Shown here: piece by piece, positions 42,836 through 54,100 of the stretch
Layout of the letters: each line of letters begins with the position of its first letter
Position numbering within the stretch: the stretch's first letter is position 1
Assembly: GCA_903857255.1 (NCBI GenBank)
Contig: CAIODY010000046.1
Location: 1-55,973 of the forward strand
Origin: an uncultured bacterium
GTDB taxonomy: Bacteria > Bacteroidota > Bacteroidia > Chitinophagales > CAIODY01
Direction: 5' to 3'
Length of the DNA: 55,973 bases
The notes under the pieces: generated by a model
What the model saw: the letters and a program-made list of their open reading frames with translations, nothing else
Database searches by the model: none
What the model was told of the DNA's origin: nothing
Position numbers and translations under genes: made by a program

Positions 42836-43843
42836 TTAAAATAAATCAACTGTTAAAGTAACGCGATGAATAACGCCCAATAATTTTTTGGCTTGAAAAC
42901 CATAATCGAAGCGGATGTTGCCAAATTTTCTTTTGATAGCTAAGCCCACACCAAACGAGGGTAAATAATTTTCATCAGTGCCAAATTGATAGCCAGTACG
43001 GGCATATAACAATTTATGCCAGCCATATTCAGCACCAAAATTGAAAGATTCGTTGTTGTCAGTTGGGTGATTTAATTGTGCAGCAATAGTTAATATTTGA
43101 TTGTTTTTTTTCACCACATCAGTTGCAACGCCTAAGCGGAAAATGGAAGGCACATTTATTTTTTCAAAACTTTTATAAGTTGAATCGCCGCCAAAGGTAA
43201 GCTTGGTGAGGCTTCCGCCTGGTGAGGTAGGCGAACCAAAATTACTGACACCTACGGCAAATCGGGTATTGCCTTTTCCAATATCATATTGAAAACCAAA
43301 ATCAGCTACCACGTTTTGTGTGTAAACCGTTGCAATGCCTTCACGAATATATTTCAAATTGAAGCCAAAACTAAAATTATCAGTGAGTGCTTTTGCTAAA
43401 GTTACACCAGCCGAAAGGTCTGAAAAATTGAATTGTTGCCCGTTGCCTGTTGGCGCAAATTCGGTGCTTACATTCATATAGCCCGTGCTCAAATATTCTA
43501 ATTGAGCTGCTAAAAATACAGATGGTCTGATTTTTTTAGCTACCACAATATGTTGCATATTGATATTGCTGAAATAGTTGGTTTGCCCAACTTGTGCATG
43601 AATGTTAGATGTATCTAATTTGGTTAAACCAGCAGGATTCCAATACACGGCACTCAAATCGTTGGCAACTGCTGTGAAAGCTTCGCCCATACCCACCGAA
43701 CGGGCATCAGGCGCAATTTTCAGAAATTGAAATCCTGTGGTGCCGCTTCGACTATCGCCATATTTAGGAAATAATTGTGCCCAACTCTGTTGATTTATTA
43801 GCAACATAACAAACAGCCCGGCAAAAATTATTTTCAGTTTCAT
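42836..43843 (-). CDS. PorV/PorQ-family outer-membrane protein
   Basis: 335 aa from ATG 43843; a TTG at 43855 is less likely. Signal peptide about residues 1-22 (NQQSWAQ). Then the PorV/PorQ hallmark FLKIAPDARSVGMGEAFTAVANDLSAVYWNPAGL (about residues 40-72), and beta-barrel strands to the terminal VTLTVDLF. PorV-type proteins work with T9SS as the outer-membrane shuttle, whereas PorQ belongs to the attachment complex; this version is not closely matched to either by eye. Family-level call. It fits the T9SS cargo seen elsewhere in the window. Confidence 0.85.
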   Translation of the reverse strand: MKLKIIFAGLFVMLLINQQSWAQLFPKYGDSRSGTTGFQFLKIAPDARSVGMGEAFTAVANDLSAVYWNPAGLTKLDTSNIHAQVGQTNYFSNINMQHIVVAKKIRPSVFLAAQLEYLSTGYMNVSTEFAPTGNGQQFNFSDLSAGVTLAKALTDNFSFGFNLKYIREGIATVYTQNVVADFGFQYDIGKGNTRFAVGVSNFGSPTSPGGSLTKLTFGGDSTYKSFEKINVPSIFRLGVATDVVKKNNQILTIAAQLNHPTDNNESFNFGAEYGWHKLLYARTGYQFGTDENYLPSFGVGLAIKRKFGNIRFDYGFQAKKLLGVIHRVTLTVDLF

Positions 43844-43918
43844 TTTCGGCTGCAATATAGTTGTAAATTCTTTTTTGGAAAATGAAATGATTATTAAACT
43901 AAAGTCGAAAACTGTTCA

Positions 43919-44707
43919 TCACTTTTTCTTTTTCAATGCTGGATTATCTTCAATTAATCTGATAGTCCAAAAATCATCTGATAAATTTTCGTTCAGCAAA
44001 TAATCATAAGGCATGGTGAAATAACCATTCAAACCCCATGAATTTCCCCAACTATTGCGAACAATAAACCGAGTAGTTTTATCATCGTAACCCACTGCCA
44101 TTACTGCATGTCCGCCAACTACCGATTCGGTTTTTTTTGGTAAATTTAATTTCCCAGTTTTAGCCACGGCGGCACTTTCAAATGATTCATACACTGTGAA
44201 ACCAAATACAAACGGATAACCATCAGCCAAGCAAGCTTTCATTTGGCTTAATGTTCGGGTAACACGATGATAGGAAGTGAGCTGATGCTTCAAAGCCGCA
44301 TCGTAGCAAGCTTGTGAAGGCTTTTGTGTGAATTTATCTATGTTGTACGGCAACATTTTTTCGGGGCAAACACCTTGCTGATTAATGCTTTTAATACCAT
44401 CCCTAATTTGTGCGCCACTATCAGTATTTACAGTATGTTCAATGGTTCGTTCGTTGTAATAAATAAACAATCTTGATGGCATAAAATCGTTAGCAGTGTT
44501 TTGTTTTTTGGCTTCAAATTCAAAAGCACCTGCAATGGCATTAGCAGTGCAACTTCCCAGCTGCCCTTGGTCATATACGGATGGGCATTGTTGGCGCAAA
44601 TCAACGGTTGCTGGTAATTTTTTTAGAATTGTGCTTGGTGCAGCGTAAACAAAATCTCGGTTATCGGGCAAATCGGGTTGCCAACCCATTTTTTTAATTT
44701 GTTTCAT
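43919..44707 (-). CDS. Papain-like (C1 family) cysteine peptidase
   Basis: 262 aa. Catalytic residues are visible: Gln47 and Cys53 in DQGQLGSCTANAIAGAF (six apart, as in papain), His in GGHAVMAVGYDD, and Asn in VRNSWGNSWGLNG. There is no signal peptide, and only about 30 residues precede the mature-like start (GWQPDLPDNRDFVY). So it appears cytoplasmic, or exported by a route I cannot see. Bacterial C1 peptidases of this short type are known. TATATTTG on the minus strand at 44742-44749 is a -7 candidate. It is divergent from the giant surface-protein gene. Confidence 0.93.
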   Translation of the reverse strand: MKQIKKMGWQPDLPDNRDFVYAAPSTILKKLPATVDLRQQCPSVYDQGQLGSCTANAIAGAFEFEAKKQNTANDFMPSRLFIYYNERTIEHTVNTDSGAQIRDGIKSINQQGVCPEKMLPYNIDKFTQKPSQACYDAALKHQLTSYHRVTRTLSQMKACLADGYPFVFGFTVYESFESAAVAKTGKLNLPKKTESVVGGHAVMAVGYDDKTTRFIVRNSWGNSWGLNGYFTMPYDYLLNENLSDDFWTIRLIEDNPALKKKK

Positions 44708-45135
44708 GTTTGTAAAATTTAGTTTTTAAAAATTTTTACCACAAATATAAAGCTTCGAAATAGGCTTTGGGTAGGTATGAAATAGTGTGATTTTTTTTGG
44801 ACATCTTTATTGTTTTCTTTCTAAAAAAAAATACGCTTAAACACTTATTTTCACCATTGTTCTAAAACTCATTTAATTGCGTTAAAATTTAAATGTTTTG
44901 AAACCCAATAGCAGCAATGTGTTTCCGTTTTGTTGCAAAACGTTGCATCACTTTTTGTACCTACTATTAGGGATTGTGTAACCTTAAATTTTGTTGATTT
45001 TTACAGCCCATAAAATAAACGACAGACTAAGATAACAATGATTTAATTTTAAAACGGCCGAAATTAAAAATTCGGTAGTTTGCAAAACACTTAAAAGTAA
45101 ACAATTTTTTTTCAAAACAAACAATTCAACTAAAC
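44708..45135. promoter_or_regulatory. Divergent regulatory region before the giant protein gene
   Basis: A 428-base AT-rich gap. Features: TATATTTG on the minus strand at 44742-44749 (for the peptidase); a 7-bp inverted repeat CGTTTTG-TTG-CAAAACG at 44926-44942, operator-like; a small hairpin CCGAA...TTCGG at 45058-45075; and TAGTTTG at 45076-45082, a one-base-short -7-like word about 53 bases before the ATG at 45136. Nothing else is identifiable. Confidence 0.45.
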
Positions 45136-48100
45136 ATGAATCAAAACTACACCAAACCAATCAGCAGAATGTTGTTGCCTATGCTGATTGCAATTCTAAG
45201 TATGGTTTACCCTACTTCAAGTGTAAAGGCACAAGCAATGAGTGGGCAATATTATGTGCCTGGCGCATACCCAACGGGCTTTGCCACCATTAAGATGGCA
45301 GTAGATTCGTTGAATTCGTATGGTATTAGTGGAGCTACTACTATTAATATAGCAGCTGGCTATACGGAAACGGAAACGGGTAGAATTTTATTAACTACAA
45401 CTGGCACTTCTGCTAACCCGATTACGATTCAAAAAGACCCGGCTACTTCGGGTGCTAATCCTTTATTGTATTCATATACAGGTACGGTAACCTTTGCTAC
45501 GGCAGCGGCTATCACTACCCCTGATGGTATGTTTGCACTGAATGGTGTAAGCTATATCACCATCAACGGTTTAGATTTGCAAGAGTCTGCGGCTAATAAA
45601 AATCCTACCACTTGTATGGAATATGGTTATGGATTATTTAAAGCCAATGCAACAACTGGCTCAAGCAACAACAAAATTAAAAATTGCAATATCACATTAA
45701 ATAAGGCGAACTGGATTACTAATGGTGCTACAGCAGGATTGTTCAATCCGGTTGGGGGTGCAACAGGTATTGCATTAGTGCCATGTGCTTATAATACTTG
45801 TAATGCTGTAACAACAGTTACTGCATCTTCTGGTCAAAGTAGCAACAATACTTTTACCAGCAACGTAATTAACAATGTACAATGCGGTGTTTTGTTATCA
45901 GGTTTTGGCGGAACTCCAACCTCTGCATTAACTTACCAAGACCAAAATAATAGTGTAGGCGGAGGTTATTCGCCAACAGGTCGTACAACAACAGGAAATA
46001 CAATTACTAACTTTGGTGGTATTACTGCTAAAGTATGGCAAGCATCAACCGCAACTTCAGGTGGTACTATGAACGCATCAGTAGGTGATGTAGTAAAAGT
46101 TAGTTCTACTTTGTATTATCAATTAGTAACAGCAGGTACTACAGGTGCTACTGCACCATCGGGTTCGGTAGTAGGCACCAACTATACAGATGGAGGTGCT
46201 ACTTGGAAATTTTTAGGTGCAGCTATTAATGATGCAGCCGTATTAGTGGTTAACCAATGGAATGTTAATATTAATAACAATTACATTAATAACAACGTTG
46301 GTGGTGGTTCGGGTACAGGTGCACAAGGTGGCGCAGGTGTTAACAATCCTACTACAGTCCGTGCTGTTTGGTTATACGCAAGTGGCAATGGTTCGGGCGG
46401 AAATGTTCAAAACAATTCATTTAATATTAAAGCTGATGGTACTACTGGTAACTGTTGGGTGATTGATGCAGAAAATGGTCAAACTCAAGTGGCAGGTTTA
46501 ACGCCTAATTTGAATATTCAGTTTAATAATATTACTGGTAGCGGTTCATCTAATATGACCACTGGCAACTTCTGGCCTGTATTTACATCTTCGGCAGCAA
46601 CGAACGTTTATGTTAGATATGATACTGTTCAAAATTTTTCTTATTTAGGAACAGCCAGCACAAGTTCACCTTACCAATCCATGTTTTGCAATAACAATGG
46701 TGGTAATGCTGCTTGTAGCTATTATATAGATGGTAATTATGTAAACAATATCACTTATGGTACTGCTGTATCGGGTTCAGGTATTTTCAGTATAGTATCA
46801 TCACCTAACACAACAGGTTACATTAATCTATCTTGTTCGAGCAATTATTTTAATAACATTACCAACAACAATAATACATCAGCAACTATTTATGGTTTTT
46901 ATTTAGGTTATGCTACCACTTGGAATTACAACTACAACACCGTTACCAACATAAATTATGCAGGTACAGGCACGTTGTACTTAATTTACAATTACAACAA
47001 TGTTAATGCTGGTAATGGACCAGGTAATTTTATGATGGGTAATACCATTAACAATGTAGTTAGAAATACGCTAACCAGCACGGGTGCGACCTATGCCTAT
47101 TATACACCCTATGTTTATGGTAGTGAAATCATCAACAATGTGATTTCTAATTTCAAAACGCCTTCAAGTGGTGTATTAGCTGGTTTTTATGATGCTGGTT
47201 ATTATAGCCAACGTATTTTCAGAAATAATACTATTAGTAATTTCAGCACTACACCAGGGGGTGCAGGCGGTTTTTCTTTTTATGGTATTTATGAGGCTTA
47301 TGGTAGTAGTAGCAACACTTACCCTGATTCTATTGCCTATAATCAAATTTATTCTATTAATAGCACGGGTACAACAGGTGGTACCAATACAGCTACTTGG
47401 TATGGTATATATAATTCTGGTTCAGCGTCGCCTGGTCCGCCAAGTAATAAATATGTAATTGGAAATAAAGTATCAGATTTATCGTCGAACTCAACTGCTG
47501 CATTTACCATTTATGGCATGTATTTATATACCTATGGTGCAGATGATTATTATTTCAATAACTATGTGGGTGATATTCGTACACCCAACAATACCAGCAC
47601 TACTGGTATTTATGGTATGTATTTTAGTAGTTCTACTTCGTATGTATCTACAGCGCATGTGTATAATAATACGATTGGTTTATCGGGTACATCAACTGGT
47701 GCTACTTTTGGTACAATTGGTTTGTATCATATTACGCAAACATCATCTTACCCTACGGTAGGTTTGTTAGATTTGCGAAATAATATTATTGTCAACAACT
47801 GTACACCAAAAGGTTCTGGTTTGGCAGTGTGTTATCAAAGGTCAACAAACTCAACAGCCAATTATGCTACAACATCAGCTAATAACTGTTTTTATGCTGG
47901 TACGCCTTCGGCTACTAATATAATCTACACGGATGGGGTTAATCCTAAGCAAACATTAAGTGCTTTCAAATCGTATGTAGCTGGTGGCAGAGAAAATAAC
48001 TCTATCACGGTTAATCCAACATTCTTGAGCACGACTGGTGCAGCCGCTACTTTCTTACACATGAGTACTACCCAATCATTAATTGAAAGTGGTGGACAGT

Positions 48101-51100
48101 CAATTCTTCCAGTAACTAAAGATTTTGATGGCGATATCCGTCAAGGTCAAGTAGGTTATCCAACACAAGTAAATGGCGGTGGTTCAGCACCTGATATCGG
48201 GGCTGATGAATTTGATGGTATTCCATTCTTAATTAATGCTGCTATTTCTTATGTGTCACCTATCCCGATTATTAACTCGGCTGGTAATCAAACCGTGGTT
48301 GTGAACATAACTAATACATTGAGCACACCCATTACGAGCATAACTATTAATTATACTGATGGTATTATGGGTTCGCCAGTTAGTCAAACTTTTACAGGCT
48401 TCACTTTAACAACTGGTCAAAATCAAAACTTTAGTTTCACTACACCTTATTATTTGGCAAGTAGTGTTACTTTAACTACAACTATTACAGCTGTAAATGG
48501 TACAGCTGGCGATGGTAACCCATTAGATGATGTGGCTTCGCAAGCTTTATGTTTATCATTGAATGGTAATTATACCATCAATGCCAGTGGTTCGGGTTCT
48601 ACCAATTTCACTTCATTTAACAATGCGGTTGCTGCTTTAACTAATTGTGGTGTTAGCGGTCCGGTTAAGTTCACGGTGGCTGCTGGTACTTATACTGAAC
48701 AGGTTTCTATTCCTGCTATCAGTGGTGCTTCAGCAACTAATCAAATCACATTTGATGGTGCTACTAACAGCCCAAGATTATATTTCAATGCTAACACAGC
48801 GGCATCTTATCCTACTTTACAATTGAATGGTTGTAGCTATGTGAATATTAAAAATATTAGAATCTGGAGTGCAGGTACAACCAATGGTTTTGGCGTATTG
48901 GTAACTAACAATGCACAATATGATAGTTTGGTAAACGATTCGATAATGGTGAATATGGCTGCTACAAGTTCTACAACATCAGCATTATGTTTTTCGGGCT
49001 CAACTACTTCGCCTACTACTACGGCTACAAATGGTAGCAATATCATTACGAAAGGTTGTACCATGAGCGGTGGTTATTATTGTGTTTGTAATTATGGTAA
49101 CTCAACTGGTGGCACTACTTATAATACTAATAATCAGTTTATCAATTGTAATATCGTTGATTTTTATGTTTATGCATTGTATAATGTTTATTCACAAAAT
49201 ACAATTGTAAGCGGTTGTACTATTCAACGGTTGAATCGAACTTCAAGTAGTACTGCTTATGGTTGTTATTTTACAACAGGTTCAATAGCTTGTCAGTTTT
49301 ATAACAATACTATTACCAATTTATTTGGCAATGCAACTTTAAGAGGCTTAGGTTCTTCTACTTATTTGTTGGCGAATGTGTATGCACCGCCAACAGGCAG
49401 TGAGAATAAATTTTACAATAATATAGTTTCAAAAATTCAAACCAACGGAAGTATTTATGGCATTTATGCTTATGTAGCTAATTGTCAGTTTTATCACAAT
49501 ACTATCTTGTTAGATGATTCTGTTACGGCTACCAGTGGTGCTACTTATACCGTATATAACTATTCTAACTCTACTACAACACAAATCAGAAACAACATTT
49601 TTTATGTAACTCGTGGTGCATCTACTTATTCAGGAACCAGATATGGTTTTTATGAATATGCTATCAACAATGCTGACTACAATGATATATTTGTAGGCGG
49701 ACAAGGAACAGGACCCAAATATGTGGCTTACAACTACAGTACTTCAGCTACTTACGGTACTTTAGCTGCCTGGCAGGCAGCTTCGGGCGCTGATTTGCAC
49801 AGTTCTTCAGCAAATCCATTATTCACATCAACAGGCGGTACAGGCAGTGCAGGTACACAAAACTTAAAACCAACTGCGGCTGCAATTAACTTTATGTGTC
49901 CTAATGTGGGTGTTAATTTTGATATTACTGGTGCTGCACGTAGCCCAATAGCTACTAACCCAGGTGCTTATGAATTTACATTGCCTGGTTTAGATGCTGC
50001 TATCAGTTATGTAGCACCTGTTTTCCCATTTTCAGTTGGTAATGCAACGGTGCAAGTAGCTGTTAATAATAATCGTGCTACTACTATTACTTCATTAAGT
50101 ATATCTTATACTGATGGTTCTACAGTGGTTACGCAACCCTTTACTCTTAGTTTGGCTGGTGGTAGTAACACTACCTTATCGTTTACTACACCTTATAATA
50201 TTACTGGTGGTGGCTATTTACGTGCTTATATCAATTCGGTAAATGGTACTACAGATGCCAGCCAATCCAACGACAGTACCGCTAAAACTACTATTTGTTT
50301 AAGCTATGCAGGTGCTTATACCATCAATAAATTGGCTGCACACAGCAGTACTAACTTTACTAGCTTTACCGATGCTGCCTCTAGCTTAGCTTGTGGTGGT
50401 GTTACAGGTCCTGTAACTATCAGTGTATTAAACGGACCTTATTTTGAAAGAGCTGATTTTGTGGCAGTTTCGGGTACTTCGGCTACCAATACAATTACTA
50501 TCAACGGTAACAACGACTCTTTGAAATATGATGCATCGGTGGGTGCTTATGCTACTTTGAATTTAATTGGCGTAAGCTATATGACTGTTAAAAACCTGAA
50601 TATTAAATGTACAGGTGCAACCAATGGTTTTGGCGTTCATTTTAAAGGTGGTAATTACAACACGGTTTATAATTGCAATATTATAGCACCAAGATATAGC
50701 AGCACTACTGCTGCTGGTGTTCAGTTTGGTGGTAGCGGCAATAGCTATTCATCTGGTGACGATGCTGGTCAACACAACACGGTTCGTAAATGTCATATCT
50801 ACAATGGTTATTGGGGTGTAGTGAACTATGGAAGTAGCAGTACACCAACTACCTCTAATCAATATTCAACGGTGGATAGCTGTACGATTCAAGATTTCTA
50901 TTACTATGGTGTTTACACTTACTATCATGACCACATGACGGTATCAAACTGCGATGTTTCTCGTCCATTGTATGCACCAACTAGTGGTTATGGTATCATG
51001 ACTGGTTCGGGTGCAACTAACGATAGAGTATTTAACAATAAAATACATAATTTATTTGCTGCTTCACCAAGCGGAACAAACACAGCTTATTGCTTGTATG

Positions 51101-54100
51101 AGGTAGCTGCGGCAACACTTGGTAATGAAAACTGGGTATATAATAATGCAATATATGGTATCGAAACACAAGGTGGTTCAATATATGCTGGTTATTTATC
51201 AGGACCATCGTATTTGAAATTCTACAACAATACTATTAATTTAGATGACAGAAATGCTACAGGTTCTGGCTCTACTTATGGTATTTATTGCTCAGGCTCA
51301 ACAGGTGTGGATGTAAGAAATAACTTAGTAAGTGTTACTCGTGGTTCGGCTACGGCAGGTGGTTATAGCGGTCTTGCTGTTGGTTTGTACTACTCTTCTG
51401 TTCCAGCTGTGGCTGATGATTATAATGTGGTATATGAAAATAGCAATACAACAGCTACTACAACGGCAAGTGAAGTTTACAATGGAACTTATGTTACTAT
51501 GGCAAGTTTCAAAGCATCTAACCCAACAAAAGAAGTACATAGCGTTGGTGGTTACAATCCATTCTTTATTTCTTCAACTGTGCCAATTCCACAGTCGCCT
51601 TATGTAGATAATAAAGCTACAACAGCGGTGGGTTCTTCTATTACATATGATATTACAGGTGCTGCACGTAGCTTAACTACCCCTGATGTGGGTGCTTACG
51701 AATTTGCACCACCAGCATCAGATGCAGCTATCACATGGATTGCACCAGGTCATCCGGTATCAGCAGGTAATAACAGCATTACTGTTCAATTAACTAATAA
51801 TGCGTTTAATACAGATTCTTCTTTCCATTTAAGTTATTCTGATGGAACAAATATATATGGTCAACGTTTCTCAGGTTATTTATTGACTAATCAACAATCA
51901 GCTAATATTACGTTTACAGTTCCTTACAACTTTGCAACTAATGTTACTTTAAGAGCTTGGATTGATTCGGTAAATAGTAAAAAAGATGCTAACCAGTTAG
52001 ATGATACTACCGCTAAACAAAGTTTCTGCTTAGGTATGTCAGGTATCTATACTATTAATTCTGGTGCAGCTACTAACTATTCAACAGGTGGCACCAATTT
52101 CCATTCATTTACCGATGCCTTCAACCAATTAAGCTGTAGCGGTTTGGCTGCTGCAGTAACATTAAATGTGGTGGCTGGTAGCGGTCCATACACTGAACAA
52201 TTAGCAGTATCTGCTATTTTAGGTGGTTCTGCAACCAATACATTAACTATTAATGGTAATGGTGAAACGTTGCAGTATAATGCAAATTCGGGAAATTGTG
52301 CAACAGTTCGATTTACAGGTGTTACTTATATGACAGTGAACAACTTGAACATTACTGGGTTGAATGCTACTTATGCAATGCCTTTGATTATATCAAGTGG
52401 TTGTAATTACAATAACTTCAACAATTGTATAATTACTTCAAGTACTAACACCACTTCATCATCATCTATTGGTGTCGCATTTGCTAATTCTACCACTTCT
52501 TATTCTACTGGTTGTAATGCTAGCTACAATACATTTAATGGTTGTACTATTAAAGGTGGTTATATGGGCGTTACTATTTATTATGGAGGTTCTACAACTG
52601 CGCCATATATTACTGGTAATGCAACGGGCAATAGCTTTTTGAATTGTCATCTTACCGAGTTTTATTATTATGGCTTCTATTTATTGTATCATGTTGCCAC
52701 TACAGTTTCTGGTTGTAATATCGATAGACCAACCAATGCTAACGTAAGTAGTTGTTATGGTATTTTGTGTGAATATACTTCAGGTACTACAATTAAAGGA
52801 AACTGGATACACAATGTATTTGGTGGTTTATCAACTACAAATACTAATAGTTTCTATGGAATCTATATGTATTCACAAGCTAATCAACCTTCAAGCCCGA
52901 ATAATGTGTACAACAATATTATTTCAGACATTTATTCTGGAGGTGCTATTTATGCTATGTATGTGTATTACAACTCTGATTTGAATGTATATCACAACAC
53001 TATTTCTATTGTTGACCCTAATAGTGCTGGTGGTACTGTTTATGGTATTTACGCTTACTATCCAAGCAGTTCTAATTATTATATTGCCAACAATATTATC
53101 AATATCAACCGTGGTGGTCCAGGAGGAATTTATGGTATTGAACCTAGTAGTTCAAGTTTACCAATAAGTAACAATAATGATATTTATATCGGAAGTGCAG
53201 GTACGGCAACTAAATATGCAGTTTATGATTACAGTACTTCGACTGGTTATGCAACCGTGGCTGCAGCTCAAGCAAATGGTTTTGAATCAGGCAGTATCAG
53301 TGCTGACCCTATTTATACTAATGTAGGGGTTAAGTTTACACCAACCAATTATTTTGTTGATAACAAAGGTTCGAATGTAGGGATTACTAATGACTATTAT
53401 GGAACTACAAGAAGCTTAAGCACACCAGATGTCGGTGCTGTTGAATTCAGCATTCCACAATTCGATGCAGGTGTAGTGGCTTTGGTAAATCCAGGTACAG
53501 GTGGTTGTTACGCTTTATCTCAACCAGTAACTTATACTATCAGAAACTGGGGTTGGGATACCATTCGTTTTGCTACTAAACCTGTTACAGTAAACTGTAC
53601 TGTAACTGGTACTACCAATACTACCTTATCAGGTACTATTAGCACTGGTAAATTAGCGCCGGGTGCTCAAACGAATATTACTTTGTCCAGTAATTTAACG
53701 ATGTCATCAGCTGGTGGTACTTATACCATGTCTGCAAATACAGTCATGACAGGTGATGGTAAAGCAAGTAATGATTCATTAAATAATCAGGTTATTAATT
53801 CTTCTCCGATTTTACCAAATGCGCCTACTGCAACGCCTTCAACACAATGTGGTTATGCTATTCCAACTGCTTCGGTTGCAACGGCAAATGGTACATCTGG
53901 TCCATTATTCCAATGGCATAATTCACCATATTTGGGTGGTGGTGTTATTCAAACACCTCCTTATGGTTCTTTATATACTTATTACTCTAATAATTTTAGT
54001 TCGGCTACATTAACCAATTCATCATTGGCTGGTTCAGCTGCTATTAGTGGTGGTATATTAACCTTACAACCTTTATCAACCAGCGTTGCAGGCGGATTTA

